Source of the DNA: Paraliobacillus quinghaiensis
GTDB lineage: Bacteria; Bacillota; Bacilli; Bacillales; Amphibacillaceae
Direction of reading: 5' to 3'
Assembly (NCBI RefSeq): GCF_003426025.1
Contig: NZ_QJSH01000012.1
Span: forward strand, 1 to 64,000
DNA: 64,000 nt
The translations under genes were made by a program, and so were the position numbers. The stretch's first letter is position 1, and each line of letters opens with the position of its first letter. The notes under the pieces were generated by a model. The model was not told where the DNA came from, did no database searches, and saw only the letters and a program-made list of their open reading frames with translations. This document shows, in pieces, positions 7,894-16,484 of this stretch.

Positions 7894-10149
7894 ATGAAAG
7901 TAGCAGAAGAAGTTACACAAAAAAATCCTTGGGATGGCTTCCGTGATGGTAGATGGCAAAAAGAAATTGACGTCCGTGACTTTATTTTAAAAAACTTTAC
8001 CTTATATGAAGGAAATGAAGAATTCCTAGCAGGCGCAACTGATGCAACGAAAGCTTTATGGGAACGCGTAATGGAATTGACTAAACAAGAAAGAGACAAT
8101 GGTGGTGTCCTAGATTTAGATACAAAGATCGTTTCTACGATTACATCACATGGTCCTGGATATTTAAACAAAGATGTTGAAAAAGTAGTTGGGGTACAAA
8201 CGGATGAGCCATTTAAACGCTCTTTACAACCAAATGGTGGTATTCGTATGGCAGTAGCCGCAGCTGAATCTTATGGCTATAAAATCGATGAAGAAGTTGT
8301 TGAAACATTTACAGAACACCGTAAAACACATAACCAGGGTGTTTTTGATGCCTATACAGATGAGATTAAAGCGGCACGTAGAGCTGGTATTGTAACTGGT
8401 TTACCTGATGCGTATGGCCGTGGTCGTATCATTGGTGACTATCGTCGTGTTGCACTTTATGGTGTTGATCAATTGATTGCTGAAAAGAAAAAAGAAAAAG
8501 GCTTAATCGGAAATGGCACAATGAGTGATGATGTTATTCGTGACCGTGAAGAAACATCAGAACAAATTCGTGCACTTCAAGAGTTAAAACAATTAGGCGC
8601 AGCATATGGTTTTGACATTTCGAAACCTGCAACAACAGCTCAAGAAGCTTTCCAATGGTTATACCTTGGATATCTAGCGGCGATTAAAGAGCAAAATGGT
8701 GCAGCGATGAGTCTTGGTCGTGTATCAACTTTCTTAGATATTTATATTGAGAGAGATATTGAAAATGGCACTTTAACTGAAGAAGAAGCACAAGAATTAG
8801 TAGATCACTTTGTAATGAAGTTACGTCTTGTTAAATTTGCAAGAACACCTGAATATAACGAATTATTTAGTGGAGACCCAACTTGGGTGACAGAATCACT
8901 AGCCGGTATGGCACAAGATGGTCGTCCATTAGTAACGAAAAGTTCTTACAGATTCTTGCATACTTTAGATAACTTAGGACCAGCTCCAGAGCCAAACTTA
9001 ACAGTTCTTTGGTCTACAAAGTTACCAGAAAACTATAAGAAGTATTGCGCAAATATGTCTATTAAATCAAGCTCTATTCAATATGAAAATGACGATTTAA
9101 TGCGTGACATTTATGGTGACGACTACGGTATAGCTTGTTGTGTATCTGCTATGCGTATCGGGAAACAAATGCAATTCTTTGGTGCACGTGTTAACTTAGC
9201 AAAAGCATTGCTTTATGCTGTTAACGGTGGGGTTGATGAAAAGTCTAAAGCTCAAGTAGCTCCAGGCTATGCGCCAATCACTTCTGAATATCTTGATTAT
9301 GATGAAGTAATGACAAAATATGATACGATGTTAGACTGGTTATCTGGTATCTATGTAAATGCATTAAACGTCATTCACTATATGCATGATAGATATAGCT
9401 ATGAAAGAATTGAAATGGCACTACACGATCGTGAAGTATTACGTACAATGGCATGTGGTATTGCAGGATTGTCTGTTGTTGCCGACTCACTTAGCGCAAT
9501 TAAATATGCGAAAGTAAAAACAATTCGTGATGAAGATGGTTTAGTAGTAGATTATGAAGTGGAAGGTGACTTCCCTAAATACGGTAATAACGATGACCGT
9601 GTTGATGAAATTGCTGCTGACTTAGTTAAAGCATTCATGAACAAAATTAAAAAGCACAAAACTTACCGTGACTCTGTACACACACAATCATTACTAACAA
9701 TCACTTCTAATGTTGTGTATGGTAAGAAAACTGGTAATACACCAGATGGACGTAAAGCTGGCGAACCATTCGCACCAGGGGCAAACCCATTACATGGCCG
9801 CGACCAAAATGGTGCATTAGCATCACTTAGCTCTGTAGCTAAAATGCCATATGAGTATTCTTTAGATGGAATTTCTAATACTTTCTCTATCGTACCTAAA
9901 GCATTAGGTAAAGATGAAGAAGCTAGAAAAGCTAACCTAGCAGGTATGCTTGATGGTTATGTAACGAAAAGTGGTCACCACTTAAACGTTAACGTATTTG
10001 ACAGAGAGACATTGTTAGATGCAATGGATCACCCAGAAGAGTATCCACAGTTAACAATTCGCGTATCCGGATATGCGGTAAACTTTATTAAACTAACTAG
10101 AGAACAGCAAATAGATGTAATTAACCGTACGTTCCACGAAGGTATGTAA
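7894..10149 (+). CDS. pflB: Formate C-acetyltransferase (pyruvate formate-lyase)
   Basis: PFL converts pyruvate and CoA to acetyl-CoA and formate without making NADH, the main anaerobic route of pyruvate in mixed-acid fermenters. The 751-residue protein has the active-site pair C415-C416 in [10 protein letters not shown] and the glycyl-radical site G726 in RVSGYAVNF near the C terminus. [13 protein letters not shown] and the PFL N-terminal [19 protein letters not shown] are also standard. A GGAGG site precedes the ATG. The activase gene pflA begins 57 bp downstream, as in most Firmicutes. Expression is likely FNR-dependent. The enzyme is oxygen sensitive once activated. Confidence 0.98.
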   Translation: MKVAEEVTQKNPWDGFRDGRWQKEIDVRDFILKNFTLYEGNEEFLAGATDATKALWERVMELTKQERDNGGVLDLDTKIVSTITSHGPGYLNKDVEKVVGVQTDEPFKRSLQPNGGIRMAVAAAESYGYKIDEEVVETFTEHRKTHNQGVFDAYTDEIKAARRAGIVTGLPDAYGRGRIIGDYRRVALYGVDQLIAEKKKEKGLIGNGTMSDDVIRDREETSEQIRALQELKQLGAAYGFDISKPATTAQEAFQWLYLGYLAAIKEQNGAAMSLGRVSTFLDIYIERDIENGTLTEEEAQELVDHFVMKLRLVKFARTPEYNELFSGDPTWVTESLAGMAQDGRPLVTKSSYRFLHTLDNLGPAPEPNLTVLWSTKLPENYKKYCANMSIKSSSIQYENDDLMRDIYGDDYGIACCVSAMRIGKQMQFFGARVNLAKALLYAVNGGVDEKSKAQVAPGYAPITSEYLDYDEVMTKYDTMLDWLSGIYVNALNVIHYMHDRYSYERIEMALHDREVLRTMACGIAGLSVVADSLSAIKYAKVKTIRDEDGLVVDYEVEGDFPKYGNNDDRVDEIAADLVKAFMNKIKKHKTYRDSVHTQSLLTITSNVVYGKKTGNTPDGRKAGEPFAPGANPLHGRDQNGALASLSSVAKMPYEYSLDGISNTFSIVPKALGKDEEARKANLAGMLDGYVTKSGHHLNVNVFDRETLLDAMDHPEEYPQLTIRVSGYAVNFIKLTREQQIDVINRTFHEGM

Positions 10150-10206
10150 TATCTGCAAGAGGGGTATACCCCTCTTGCACCCAATAAGGCAAGGAGGGCG
10201 AACAAC

Positions 10207-10947
10207 ATGAAAGGTCGAATTCATTCTATAGAAACAATGGGTACAGTAGACGGTCCTGGCTTACGCTATGTCATCTTCACACAAGGGTGCTTACTACGTT
10301 GTAAGTTCTGTCATAATCCTGACACATGGAAAATGGGTCAAGGAAAGGAAATGACGGTTGAACAAATGGTCAAGGATATTAAAGACTACCTTCCGTTTTT
10401 CCAATCTACTAATGGTGGGGTGACTGTAAGTGGTGGAGAACCGTTACTGCAGGTTGAGTTCTTAATAGAATTATTCACAGAACTAAAGAAATTGGGTGTT
10501 CATACAACAATTGATAGTTCCGCCGGATGTTTTAGTCGCTCCCCGCGCTTTATGAAAAACTTTGATAGATTACTAGAAGTTACAGATCTAGTTTTATTAG
10601 ATCTAAAACACATTGATCCAGTAGAGCATAAAGAATTAACTGGTATGTCAAACGAACATATTATTGATATGGCTAAATACTTGGATGAAAAAAGTATTCC
10701 AATATGGGTACGTCATGTGCTTATACCTGGTATTAGCGATAAAGATGAATATCTCCAACGTCTATCAGACTTTATTGCTACATTGGGCAATGTTGAACAG
10801 ATTGATGTCTTACCGTATCATAAACTTGGTGTTTATAAGTGGGAAAACTTAGGATTAAAATATCCACTTGAAGGTGTAGAACCACCAACCGAAGACCGCG
10901 TGAAAAATGCGGAAGATATTTTGAATCGAGTGAAAGTAGTATCATAA
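10207..10947 (+). CDS. pflA: Pyruvate formate-lyase-activating enzyme
   Basis: This 246-residue radical SAM enzyme abstracts a hydrogen from G726 of PflB to make the glycyl radical. The iron-sulfur cluster motif CLLRCKFC has cysteines at 28, 32 and 35, and SGGEPLLQ follows at about 77-84 for SAM binding. The start MKGRIHSIETMGTVDGPGLR is characteristic. AAGGAGGGCG precedes the ATG. It is the second gene of the pflBA operon and ends at a strong terminator. Confidence 0.97.
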   Translation: MKGRIHSIETMGTVDGPGLRYVIFTQGCLLRCKFCHNPDTWKMGQGKEMTVEQMVKDIKDYLPFFQSTNGGVTVSGGEPLLQVEFLIELFTELKKLGVHTTIDSSAGCFSRSPRFMKNFDRLLEVTDLVLLDLKHIDPVEHKELTGMSNEHIIDMAKYLDEKSIPIWVRHVLIPGISDKDEYLQRLSDFIATLGNVEQIDVLPYHKLGVYKWENLGLKYPLEGVEPPTEDRVKNAEDILNRVKVVS

Positions 10948-10956
10948 AATTAATGA

Positions 10957-10982
10957 GGAGCCTTATCTAAGGCTCTTTTTTT
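10957..10982 (+). terminator. Intrinsic terminator of pflBA
   Basis: GAGCCTTA-TC-TAAGGCTC followed by TTTTTTT forms a compact stem 10 bp after the pflA stop. Confidence 0.9.
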
Positions 10983-10987
10983 GCGCG

Positions 10988-11105
10988 TTAGGAAAGTGTG
11001 AAATTTTAGCTGTGAAGTTGAATCGACGTAGTGAAAATTTTTAAGTTCCAAGTATAAGAAAAGCTAACGCATTCGCTAAAGGACGAGCGGATGCGAGATT
11101 TTCTA
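10988..11105 (+). repeat. Dispersed repeat with covarying terminal stem, copy 1
   Basis: It opens with TTAGGAAAGTGTGAAATTTT, continues through CGACGTAGTGAAAATTTTTA and AGTATAAG, and ends with a 10-bp stem (CGCATTCGCT 11068-11077, AGCGGATGCG 11086-11095) before AGATTTTCT. The copy at 51642-51766 shares the flanking blocks but has an unrelated stem sequence that still pairs. No reading frame is present. Confidence 0.7.
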
Positions 11106-11225
11106 ATATAAAAAATAAAAAAGTTTGAATGGTAGTTTAAAATAAGTTAGAAAAGGAATACTCCCTATATAGCTTAAATCATAATGATCTTTTATGAGAT
11201 CGAATTGTAGAAGGAGTGTTTTTTA

Positions 11226-11639
11226 ATGGCAATTAAATTTACTTCACACGCAACAGCAGTAGGTGGACGTGAGGGTCATGTTAAGTCAGATGATGGTATA
11301 ATTGACTTAAATCTAGTCCAACCAGGAACGAAGGGTGAAACTGGTACAAATCCAGAGCAGTTATTTGCAGCGGGTTATGCGGCTTGTTACGATGGTGCGC
11401 TTCGTCATATGGCAAAGGAAGATAAGAAAGAAATTGATTCTACTATTACAGCTGATGTCAGCCTAATGGATGATGAAGCTGATGGCGGCTTTCAAATTGG
11501 TGTAAAATTAAATGTAGAAATTAAAGGTGTTACCCAAGAAGAAGCGGAAGACTTGGCCAAAAGAGCACATGGATTCTGCCCATATTCTAAAGCAACACGC
11601 GGTAACATTGGTGTAGAAGTAGTAGCGAAAGCAGTATAA
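11226..11639 (+). CDS. ohrA: Organic hydroperoxide resistance protein (Ohr/OsmC family)
   Basis: Ohr reduces organic and lipid hydroperoxides through a reactive cysteine pair re-reduced by lipoylated proteins or bacillithiol-type thiols. The 137-residue length is standard. C54 in AAGYAACYDGAL is the peroxidatic cysteine and C118 in HGFCPYSKATR the resolving one; the Ohr-subfamily stretch EQLFAAGYAAC separates it from OsmC proper. The ATG follows AAGGAG. No ohrR regulator gene is adjacent. It is monocistronic with its own terminator. Confidence 0.95.
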   Translation: MAIKFTSHATAVGGREGHVKSDDGIIDLNLVQPGTKGETGTNPEQLFAAGYAACYDGALRHMAKEDKKEIDSTITADVSLMDDEADGGFQIGVKLNVEIKGVTQEEAEDLAKRAHGFCPYSKATRGNIGVEVVAKAV

Positions 11640-11678
11640 TGTTTCCCATGAGAAAATATGAATATCTGTATAATTGAC

Positions 11679-11708
11679 AAAAACGCTTGGTTTTCCAAGC
11701 GTTTTTGT
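11679..11708 (+). terminator. Intrinsic terminator of ohrA
   Basis: AAAACGCTTGG-TTTT-CCAAGCGTTTTTG forms a strong hairpin with T-tracts on both sides. Confidence 0.9.
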
Positions 11709-12101
11709 TTTGCTTAATATTTTTATTAGGCTCTTTTCGTAAATATTATTGTTTTAAATAGATATAAAATCTGTATAAGTTTTAACATAAGTTACTTGCT
11801 GCTACGGAAGTAAGTTCTTTTGATTATAGAAAATGACTGTAATCCATATCTTCTGATTTTTCGCGGACATTTAGTACGTTATTTGATGAAAATCAATGGA
11901 AATTGACCGCTTTATAGCTAAATAGCGGAACAAATGTCCATATTACCTTTGTATTTACGCTTTTTATCAAAAATAACGGAGTATATGTCCAGGTATCTTT
12001 CATCCAAATGCTGAATTTTTTTGTGAAAAGGATAGGTTATGAAACATATGTAACTGGTAATTCGTAACTAAGGTAATGGTAATAAAAATGGAGGGTTAAA
12101 T
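11709..12101. other. Gap holding a dispersed repeat
   Basis: No gene is seen in this gap. Its middle contains the three-core repeat at 11865-11990. The last 60 bases form the leader of the next gene, with a GGAGGG site. Confidence 0.6.
11865..11990. repeat. Three-core copy of the AAATARCGKACWAAATGTCC repeat
   Basis: Cores lie at 11865-11884 (minus), 11920-11939 (plus) and 11971-11990 (plus), 55 and 51 bp apart. The middle core is identical to the reverse complement of 1945-1964, and the 35-bp central spacer resembles the reverse complement of the one at 1965-1999. The outer core expected near 11814 is absent. Confidence 0.75.
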
Positions 12102-12398
12102 ATGTGGTGGTTTTTACTTATCCTTATATTGATGTTTGGATTGTTTAAATTGTTTAATTGGATTATGGGTTATCAAAAAGGAAATATTATTTTAGACTTA
12201 GATGATAGGTACTTTAATTGGAATGAACATGTTAAGGCTACTAAAGTAGAGCTTGAAGAACAAGGTAGAGTAGTTGTGTATAATGGTAATGGTGAATTCA
12301 TAATCGATGGTAAAAAGTATTTAATGATTGAAAGAAATGTTCGAATGGGCGTTCCATTACAACGAACTATTTTAAAACTACAAAAGGATGGTAACTAG
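12102..12398 (+). CDS. Small membrane-anchored hypothetical protein upstream of proC
   Basis: This 98-residue protein is unrecognised. A strongly hydrophobic N terminus (WWFLLILILMFGLFKLFNWI, about 2-21) should anchor it in the membrane. It is followed by a soluble, beta-rich tail with charged residues (EHVKATKVELEEQGRVVVYN). A GGAGGG site precedes the ATG. Its TAG stop touches the ATG of proC with no gap, implying translational coupling. A link to proline metabolism or osmotic stress is only inference from this arrangement. Confidence 0.75.
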   Translation: MWWFLLILILMFGLFKLFNWIMGYQKGNIILDLDDRYFNWNEHVKATKVELEEQGRVVVYNGNGEFIIDGKKYLMIERNVRMGVPLQRTILKLQKDGN

Positions 12399-13193
12399 AT
12401 GACTGAAAGTAGTAAGAAGATATTATTTATTGGTGCCGGAAGGATGGCACAAGCAATTATTGCAGGATTGAATAAAACGGATATGACGATTGTTGCAAGT
12501 AACAATGGTGATGCAAAGCGATTGGAAGAAGTGGAGCAAAAATTTGGTGTAATGACAACAGACAGTTGGAAAGAAGAAATAGAAGATGCTGATATGATTG
12601 TATTGGCAATGCCTCCAGAGGCGCATGAATCTGTATTAAAAGAAGTTGAACTGTTTGTTAAGGATCAATTTATCGTCACACTTGCTGCGGGAATAGATCC
12701 AACATACTTGGAAGCAAAGTTGCCAGAAGGGACACCAGTAGCTTGGGTCATGCCAAATCCAGCTGCTTCATTAGGTAAATCGGTTAGCCTGTATACGCTT
12801 GGTAAACATGTTGGGGAGCATCACGAAAAAATGTTAGAAGCTTTATTGGATAGCATAGGCTCTTCAGAAAAAGTAACAGAAGACCAAGTGCATGCACTTA
12901 CACCAATCACGGGAAGCGGTTCAGCTTTTATTTATCGAATGGCTAATTCGCTTGTTACCTCAGCAATAGATACTGGAGTGACGGAAGAAAAGGCGAGAAA
13001 ATTAGTAGCTGATATGATACATGGCGCAGCTGCAATGTTGCAGACGGGAGAACCTCCGAAAAAATTGATTGATCAAGTAGCTAGTCCTGGTGGAGTTACA
13101 GCGGCTGGACTTGAAGTAATGGATGAAGGGCAGTTTGATCAGATGATGCAAGATGTTGTTACTGCCTGTCACATAAGGGCAAGAAATAATTAA
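12399..13193 (+). CDS. proC: Pyrroline-5-carboxylate reductase
   Basis: P5C reductase makes L-proline from pyrroline-5-carboxylate with NAD(P)H, the last step of proline synthesis. The 264-residue protein has the Rossmann motif GAGRMA at 12-17 and the C-terminal signature TPITGSGSAFIYRMANSL with VASPGGVTAAGLEVMD. Bacilli often carry several P5C reductase paralogs (ProI, ProG, ProH), so which role this one plays is open. The start is fused to the stop of the small membrane protein gene. proA and proB are not in the window. Confidence 0.93.
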   Translation: MTESSKKILFIGAGRMAQAIIAGLNKTDMTIVASNNGDAKRLEEVEQKFGVMTTDSWKEEIEDADMIVLAMPPEAHESVLKEVELFVKDQFIVTLAAGIDPTYLEAKLPEGTPVAWVMPNPAASLGKSVSLYTLGKHVGEHHEKMLEALLDSIGSSEKVTEDQVHALTPITGSGSAFIYRMANSLVTSAIDTGVTEEKARKLVADMIHGAAAMLQTGEPPKKLIDQVASPGGVTAAGLEVMDEGQFDQMMQDVVTACHIRARNN

Positions 13194-13229
13194 CTATTTT
13201 ATTTATTGAAAAAAGAAAAGACCAATAAG

Positions 13230-13264
13230 GAAGCCACATGATTATAGAAAATCATGTGGCTTCT
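13230..13264. terminator. Bidirectional terminator between proC and flotillin
   Basis: GAAGCCACATGATT and AATCATGTGGCTTC form a 14-bp stem in the 82-bp gap between convergent genes. Confidence 0.9.
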
Positions 13265-13275
13265 CCATTGTTTTA

Positions 13276-14721
13276 TTATTTTTCAGTTGAAGCTTCTGTC
13301 TCTGCAACAGATAAGCTATCATTAATTCTCTTTTCACTTTTAGCTGCTACTTGGTCTAGCATACCTTTAAGATCGACACCAGATACATCTTTTAATGTTT
13401 CAGGTAGCTGGCTCATTAACTTTGTCACATAACTACTCATGCGTGTTGCGCCATCACCTTCACCATTTCCGCTATCAATTACAGTAACTTTATCAATTGA
13501 GGAAACAGGTTCAGCAATCTTTCCTGCAAATTCAGGTAACATGTTAACAATCATTTCGAGAATAGCTGCTTCTCCGTATTTAGCCATTGCTTCTGCAATT
13601 TTTTCTTTTGCTTCTGCTTCAGCAAAACCTTTTAAGCGAATAGCTTCTGCTTCTGCTTGCCCATCGAGACGAATTTCTTCTGCCTCTGCTTCAGCGTTTT
13701 TAACGCGTGCAACTTTATCGGCTTCCGCTTTTTGCTCGGTTGCATAACGCTCTGCCTCTGCCTTTTTAGAAATCTCTGCTTCGTATTGACGTTGTTTACG
13801 CAATACTTCCTTTTCATCAATTTCAATTTGTTTATTCTTTTCAACAAGTTGGATTTGCATTTCTTCTTGTTTTACTTGTTGGGCTGACTTAGCTTCTTGC
13901 AATTTATAAGACATGTCAGCTTCTGCTTTCGCTTTATCCTGATCACGTTTATATGCCGCTGTTTTTAATTCTTTGTCTTTTGTTGACTCGGCAATCTGTG
14001 TTTCACTCAATAATTCAGCACTTTTACTTTCGCGTTCTGCTTCTGCCCTTTTAATACGTGCATCTCGCATTGCATTTGCTTCCGCAATTTGAGCATCTCT
14101 TTTTACCTCAGAAATTCTTGGTTTACCGAGTGCTTCTAAATAGCCGTTTTCATCTTGGACATCTTTAATCGTAAAGGAGACAATTTGCAGTCCCATTTTT
14201 CTCAAGTCAACAGCAGCTTGCGTTTGTACTTCTTGAGCAAAACGTTCACGATTTTTGTAAATCTCTTCAACGGTCATCGTACCTAAGATTGCCCGTAAGT
14301 GACCTTCCAAAACTTCTTGTGCCTGTTTTCGTAGCTCTAAATCATCTTTTCCTAAAAATTGTTCGCCTGCAGTTGCGATGCCTTCGGTTGTACTTTGGAC
14401 TTTGATAATGGCTGTTCCATCTGCCATTACTGGTACACCGTTTTCAGTATAAACGTTAGGTGTGGATATATCTAAACTGTGTGAACGCAAACTAATTGTT
14501 TCAGATTGTTGAAATATTGGAATAATAAATGCGCCGCCACCACGGACGATTTTGATGCCGCTTCCTCCATCAACTTTATGTACATTTTTACTCCCTAAGA
14601 AACTACCTGTTACAATCATTGCATCATCTGCACCAACTGTTTTATACCGAACTGCAAAAAGAATAGCAAATGCAAAAATGACAGCTACCACTACACCAAT
14701 AACTATAATAAAATCTCCCAT
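13276..14721 (-). CDS. floT: Flotillin-like membrane scaffold protein
   Basis: Flotillins (SPFH family) organise functional membrane microdomains and affect membrane fluidity, signalling and secretion. The 481-residue protein has a short N-terminal membrane hairpin (FIIVIGVVVAVIFAFAILFA, about 4-23), then an SPFH domain, then a long Ala/Glu/Lys-rich coiled coil (about 190-390) with many AEA repeats, e.g. EAEAEEIRLDGQAEAEAIRL. It matches B. subtilis YuaG/FloT in layout and is slightly shorter. It is downstream of the nfeD-like gene by 16 bp, the classic YuaF-YuaG pair. Expression is probably from the SigW-like promoter upstream of that gene. Confidence 0.93.
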   Translation of the reverse strand: MGDFIIVIGVVVAVIFAFAILFAVRYKTVGADDAMIVTGSFLGSKNVHKVDGGSGIKIVRGGGAFIIPIFQQSETISLRSHSLDISTPNVYTENGVPVMADGTAIIKVQSTTEGIATAGEQFLGKDDLELRKQAQEVLEGHLRAILGTMTVEEIYKNRERFAQEVQTQAAVDLRKMGLQIVSFTIKDVQDENGYLEALGKPRISEVKRDAQIAEANAMRDARIKRAEAERESKSAELLSETQIAESTKDKELKTAAYKRDQDKAKAEADMSYKLQEAKSAQQVKQEEMQIQLVEKNKQIEIDEKEVLRKQRQYEAEISKKAEAERYATEQKAEADKVARVKNAEAEAEEIRLDGQAEAEAIRLKGFAEAEAKEKIAEAMAKYGEAAILEMIVNMLPEFAGKIAEPVSSIDKVTVIDSGNGEGDGATRMSSYVTKLMSQLPETLKDVSGVDLKGMLDQVAAKSEKRINDSLSVAETEASTEK

Positions 14722-14737
14722 ATTACTCCTCCTTGGT

Positions 14738-15280
14738 TTATAAGCCTGTTAACTCTGAAACATATAAAACCTGGTCTTTAACCTCAACGACAACAATATG
14801 TGTTCCTTGCTTAATCTTAACTGAATCAAAGCTTTTGGCAGATTCACTACGACTTCCATTTGTTGACTCGATAAATACTTCACCATACCCATTTGCGGGA
14901 ATAGTTGTAATAACTTCACCTGTTTTACCAGCTAAATCATAAATGGAAATAGAAGTGGAAGCTTCAGCTTTTGACATAGGGATAACGAGTAAGTAATAAA
15001 TTAAAAAATAGGCTCCAAGTCCAATTAACAAACTAATCAGTAAAACATACCAGTTAGAAATACTAGAATATTTTGTGAATAGCACACCAGAACCACTGAC
15101 AACAGCTAGTGTTCCAAATAGTAATAAAGGGTTTAGGAACTCACCAACACTGTCAAAAAGCCCATCTAATAATCCTTCTAATAAGTCCCCTAAAAATAAG
15201 GAAATAATAGCTATAGCAAGACTTCCCCACAATAACCACCAATAAATATCAACTATTTCGATCTGTATACCTCCTTTCAA
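14738..15280 (-). CDS. yuaF: NfeD-like membrane protein partner of flotillin (YuaF type)
   Basis: NfeD-family proteins accompany flotillins and have membrane helices followed by a C-terminal OB-fold. Three to four hydrophobic segments are visible (about 10-30, 48-66, 76-100) and the OB-like domain starts near 115 (GKTGEVITTIPANGYGEVFI). The start is a puzzle: the annotated TTG at 15280 is in frame, but a perfect AAGGAGGT lies after it, and the first codon at normal spacing is ATC at 15262, with no ATG, GTG or TTG nearby. Either the TTG or a rare ATC start is used. floT follows by 16 bp. Confidence 0.85.
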   Translation of the reverse strand: MKGGIQIEIVDIYWWLLWGSLAIAIISLFLGDLLEGLLDGLFDSVGEFLNPLLLFGTLAVVSGSGVLFTKYSSISNWYVLLISLLIGLGAYFLIYYLLVIPMSKAEASTSISIYDLAGKTGEVITTIPANGYGEVFIESTNGSRSESAKSFDSVKIKQGTHIVVVEVKDQVLYVSELTGL

Positions 15281-15300
15281 AAAAGCACTCTATAACATAG

Positions 15301-15327
15301 TACGTAAAGAAACCGAAAAAAGTTCCT
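15301..15327 (-). promoter_or_regulatory. Candidate SigW-type promoter of yuaF-floT
   Basis: On the minus strand AGGAAC and CGTA (in CGTACTA) lie 17 bp apart, resembling the SigW pattern TGAAAC-N16-CGTA. The B. subtilis yuaFGI operon is a known SigW target. The -35 match is imperfect. Confidence 0.5.
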
Positions 15328-15368
15328 GTTTTAGGGAAATAGTTCTAATTTTATACCACTACGAAACA

Positions 15369-15398
15369 TTGACATTAATAATCATTATCAATTATTAT
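15369..15398 (+). promoter_or_regulatory. Flavodoxin promoter with embedded Fur box
   Basis: TTGACA (15369-15374) and TATTAT (15393-15398) bracket TAATAATCATTATCA (15376-15390), which differs from the 7-1-7 Fur box TGATAATNATTATCA at a single base. A repressor bound here would block the promoter, so expression is expected when iron is scarce. Confidence 0.75.
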
Positions 15399-15431
15399 GA
15401 AGAGTGGAAGCTTTTTAGGAGGTATATAGTA

Positions 15432-15881
15432 ATGGAAGTTGCAATAGTATTTGCAAGCATGACTGGTAACACAGAAGAGATAGCTGAAATTATTGAAAGT
15501 AAAATTGATTCATTAAATGTTTCAGTGACTGCTTTGCAAATTGATTTTGATGATATAGAAGCGTCTGATTTAACTCGTTATGATGCGATTTTATTGGGCA
15601 CATACACATGGGGAGATGGCGATCTGCCGTTTGAGATAGAAGATTTTTATGATGATTTAGAAGATGTTGATTTGACAGGCAAAAAAGTAGCGTTATTTGG
15701 TTCATGTGATTCCTTTTATCCAGAGTATGGCACAGCAATAGATACAATGGGTGAACGTTTTAAATCAATTGGTGCTGAAGTCGTTTTAGATTACTTAAAA
15801 GTTGATTTGGCACCAGAATTAGAAGATGTTAAGCGTTGTGAAGATTTCGCTGAAGCGTTTGTAGATAAGTTAAATAATTAA
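15432..15881 (+). CDS. Flavodoxin
   Basis: The 149-residue FMN protein carries low-potential electrons in place of ferredoxin. The FMN phosphate loop is ASMTGNTEEIAE at 9-20; the second loop LGTYTWGDGDLPFE (about 58-71) and GSCDSFYPEYG (about 91-101) hold the isoalloxazine. The start is the ATG at 15432 behind AGGAGG; a longer frame beginning upstream would run through the promoter and Fur box. It resembles B. subtilis YkuN/YkuP, which are Fur-regulated. Its location alone, next to the flotillin operon, says nothing of its partner, but PFL activase needs such a reductant. Confidence 0.92.
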   Translation: MEVAIVFASMTGNTEEIAEIIESKIDSLNVSVTALQIDFDDIEASDLTRYDAILLGTYTWGDGDLPFEIEDFYDDLEDVDLTGKKVALFGSCDSFYPEYGTAIDTMGERFKSIGAEVVLDYLKVDLAPELEDVKRCEDFAEAFVDKLNN

Positions 15882-15938
15882 CTTGCTTACTCGATGGAAA
15901 TAAGTGATAATCTTCTTATTAACATCGAGGTGAAAAAA

Positions 15939-16373
15939 GTGAAATTTATTAAAAGGATGCTATTAACAGTTTTGGTGCTGGTATGTATTGGGTATGGTGT
16001 GTATTACTTTGGGATGAATTATCTAGCTAATCGAGTAGCAACTGAAGTTGAAGCGCGCTTAACAACTAGCGAAGAGATCGAAGTGGTAAAACAGTACGTA
16101 GAAAGTAGCCCTGTTTTAAATGATTATATTGAGGAAGCCGCTGCTATTAATGAGGTGGCATTGGTATTCGAAACAAAACAGGAAGCGGTTAAGCAGCTTT
16201 TGAAGAAATTTTCGATATCTGAAATGCAAGAGATTCAAAAGACCGTTCAAGATGGCATAACTAAATTTGAGCAGGAATCACTAATAAAAGAGATTGAAAC
16301 GAAATTGACCAGAGAAGAACTAGATGCATTGAAAGTTCTCGTTTACAAAGAGCTCTATCAACAACAAAATTAG
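15939..16373 (+). CDS. Hypothetical protein with N-terminal membrane anchor
   Basis: This 144-residue protein is unrecognised. The GTG start at 15939 follows GAGGTG; an in-frame ATG at 15894 lacks a site. It has a hydrophobic segment LLTVLVLVCIGYGVYYFGM near residues 8-26, then an extracytoplasmic or cytoplasmic all-helical, Glu/Lys-rich region with two similar stretches (VVKQYVESSPVLNDYIEEA and AVKQLLKKFSISEMQEIQK). It starts 57 bp after the flavodoxin and ends at a strong terminator, so the two may share a transcript. Confidence 0.7.
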   Translation: MKFIKRMLLTVLVLVCIGYGVYYFGMNYLANRVATEVEARLTTSEEIEVVKQYVESSPVLNDYIEEAAAINEVALVFETKQEAVKQLLKKFSISEMQEIQKTVQDGITKFEQESLIKEIETKLTREELDALKVLVYKELYQQQN

Positions 16374-16413
16374 GACCCATAAAAAACTATTAAAAAATAA
16401 GTTTTTTATGGGT
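16374..16413 (+). terminator. Intrinsic terminator
   Basis: GACCCATAAAAAACTTATT-type arms (16374-16390 against 16397-16413) pair almost fully, followed by TTTCATTTT. Confidence 0.8.
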
Positions 16414-16484
16414 CTTTCATTTTGTGGAAAAAATAACTAGCAAAAAGTATAATAGATGTAATTAAGAATTCAAAATATAAAGGA

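Noticed and set aside
13439-13887. Several plus-strand frames opposite the flotillin gene
   Set aside because: They arise from the Ala/Glu-rich repetitive codons of floT read backwards; floT has strong family support and ribosome-site evidence.
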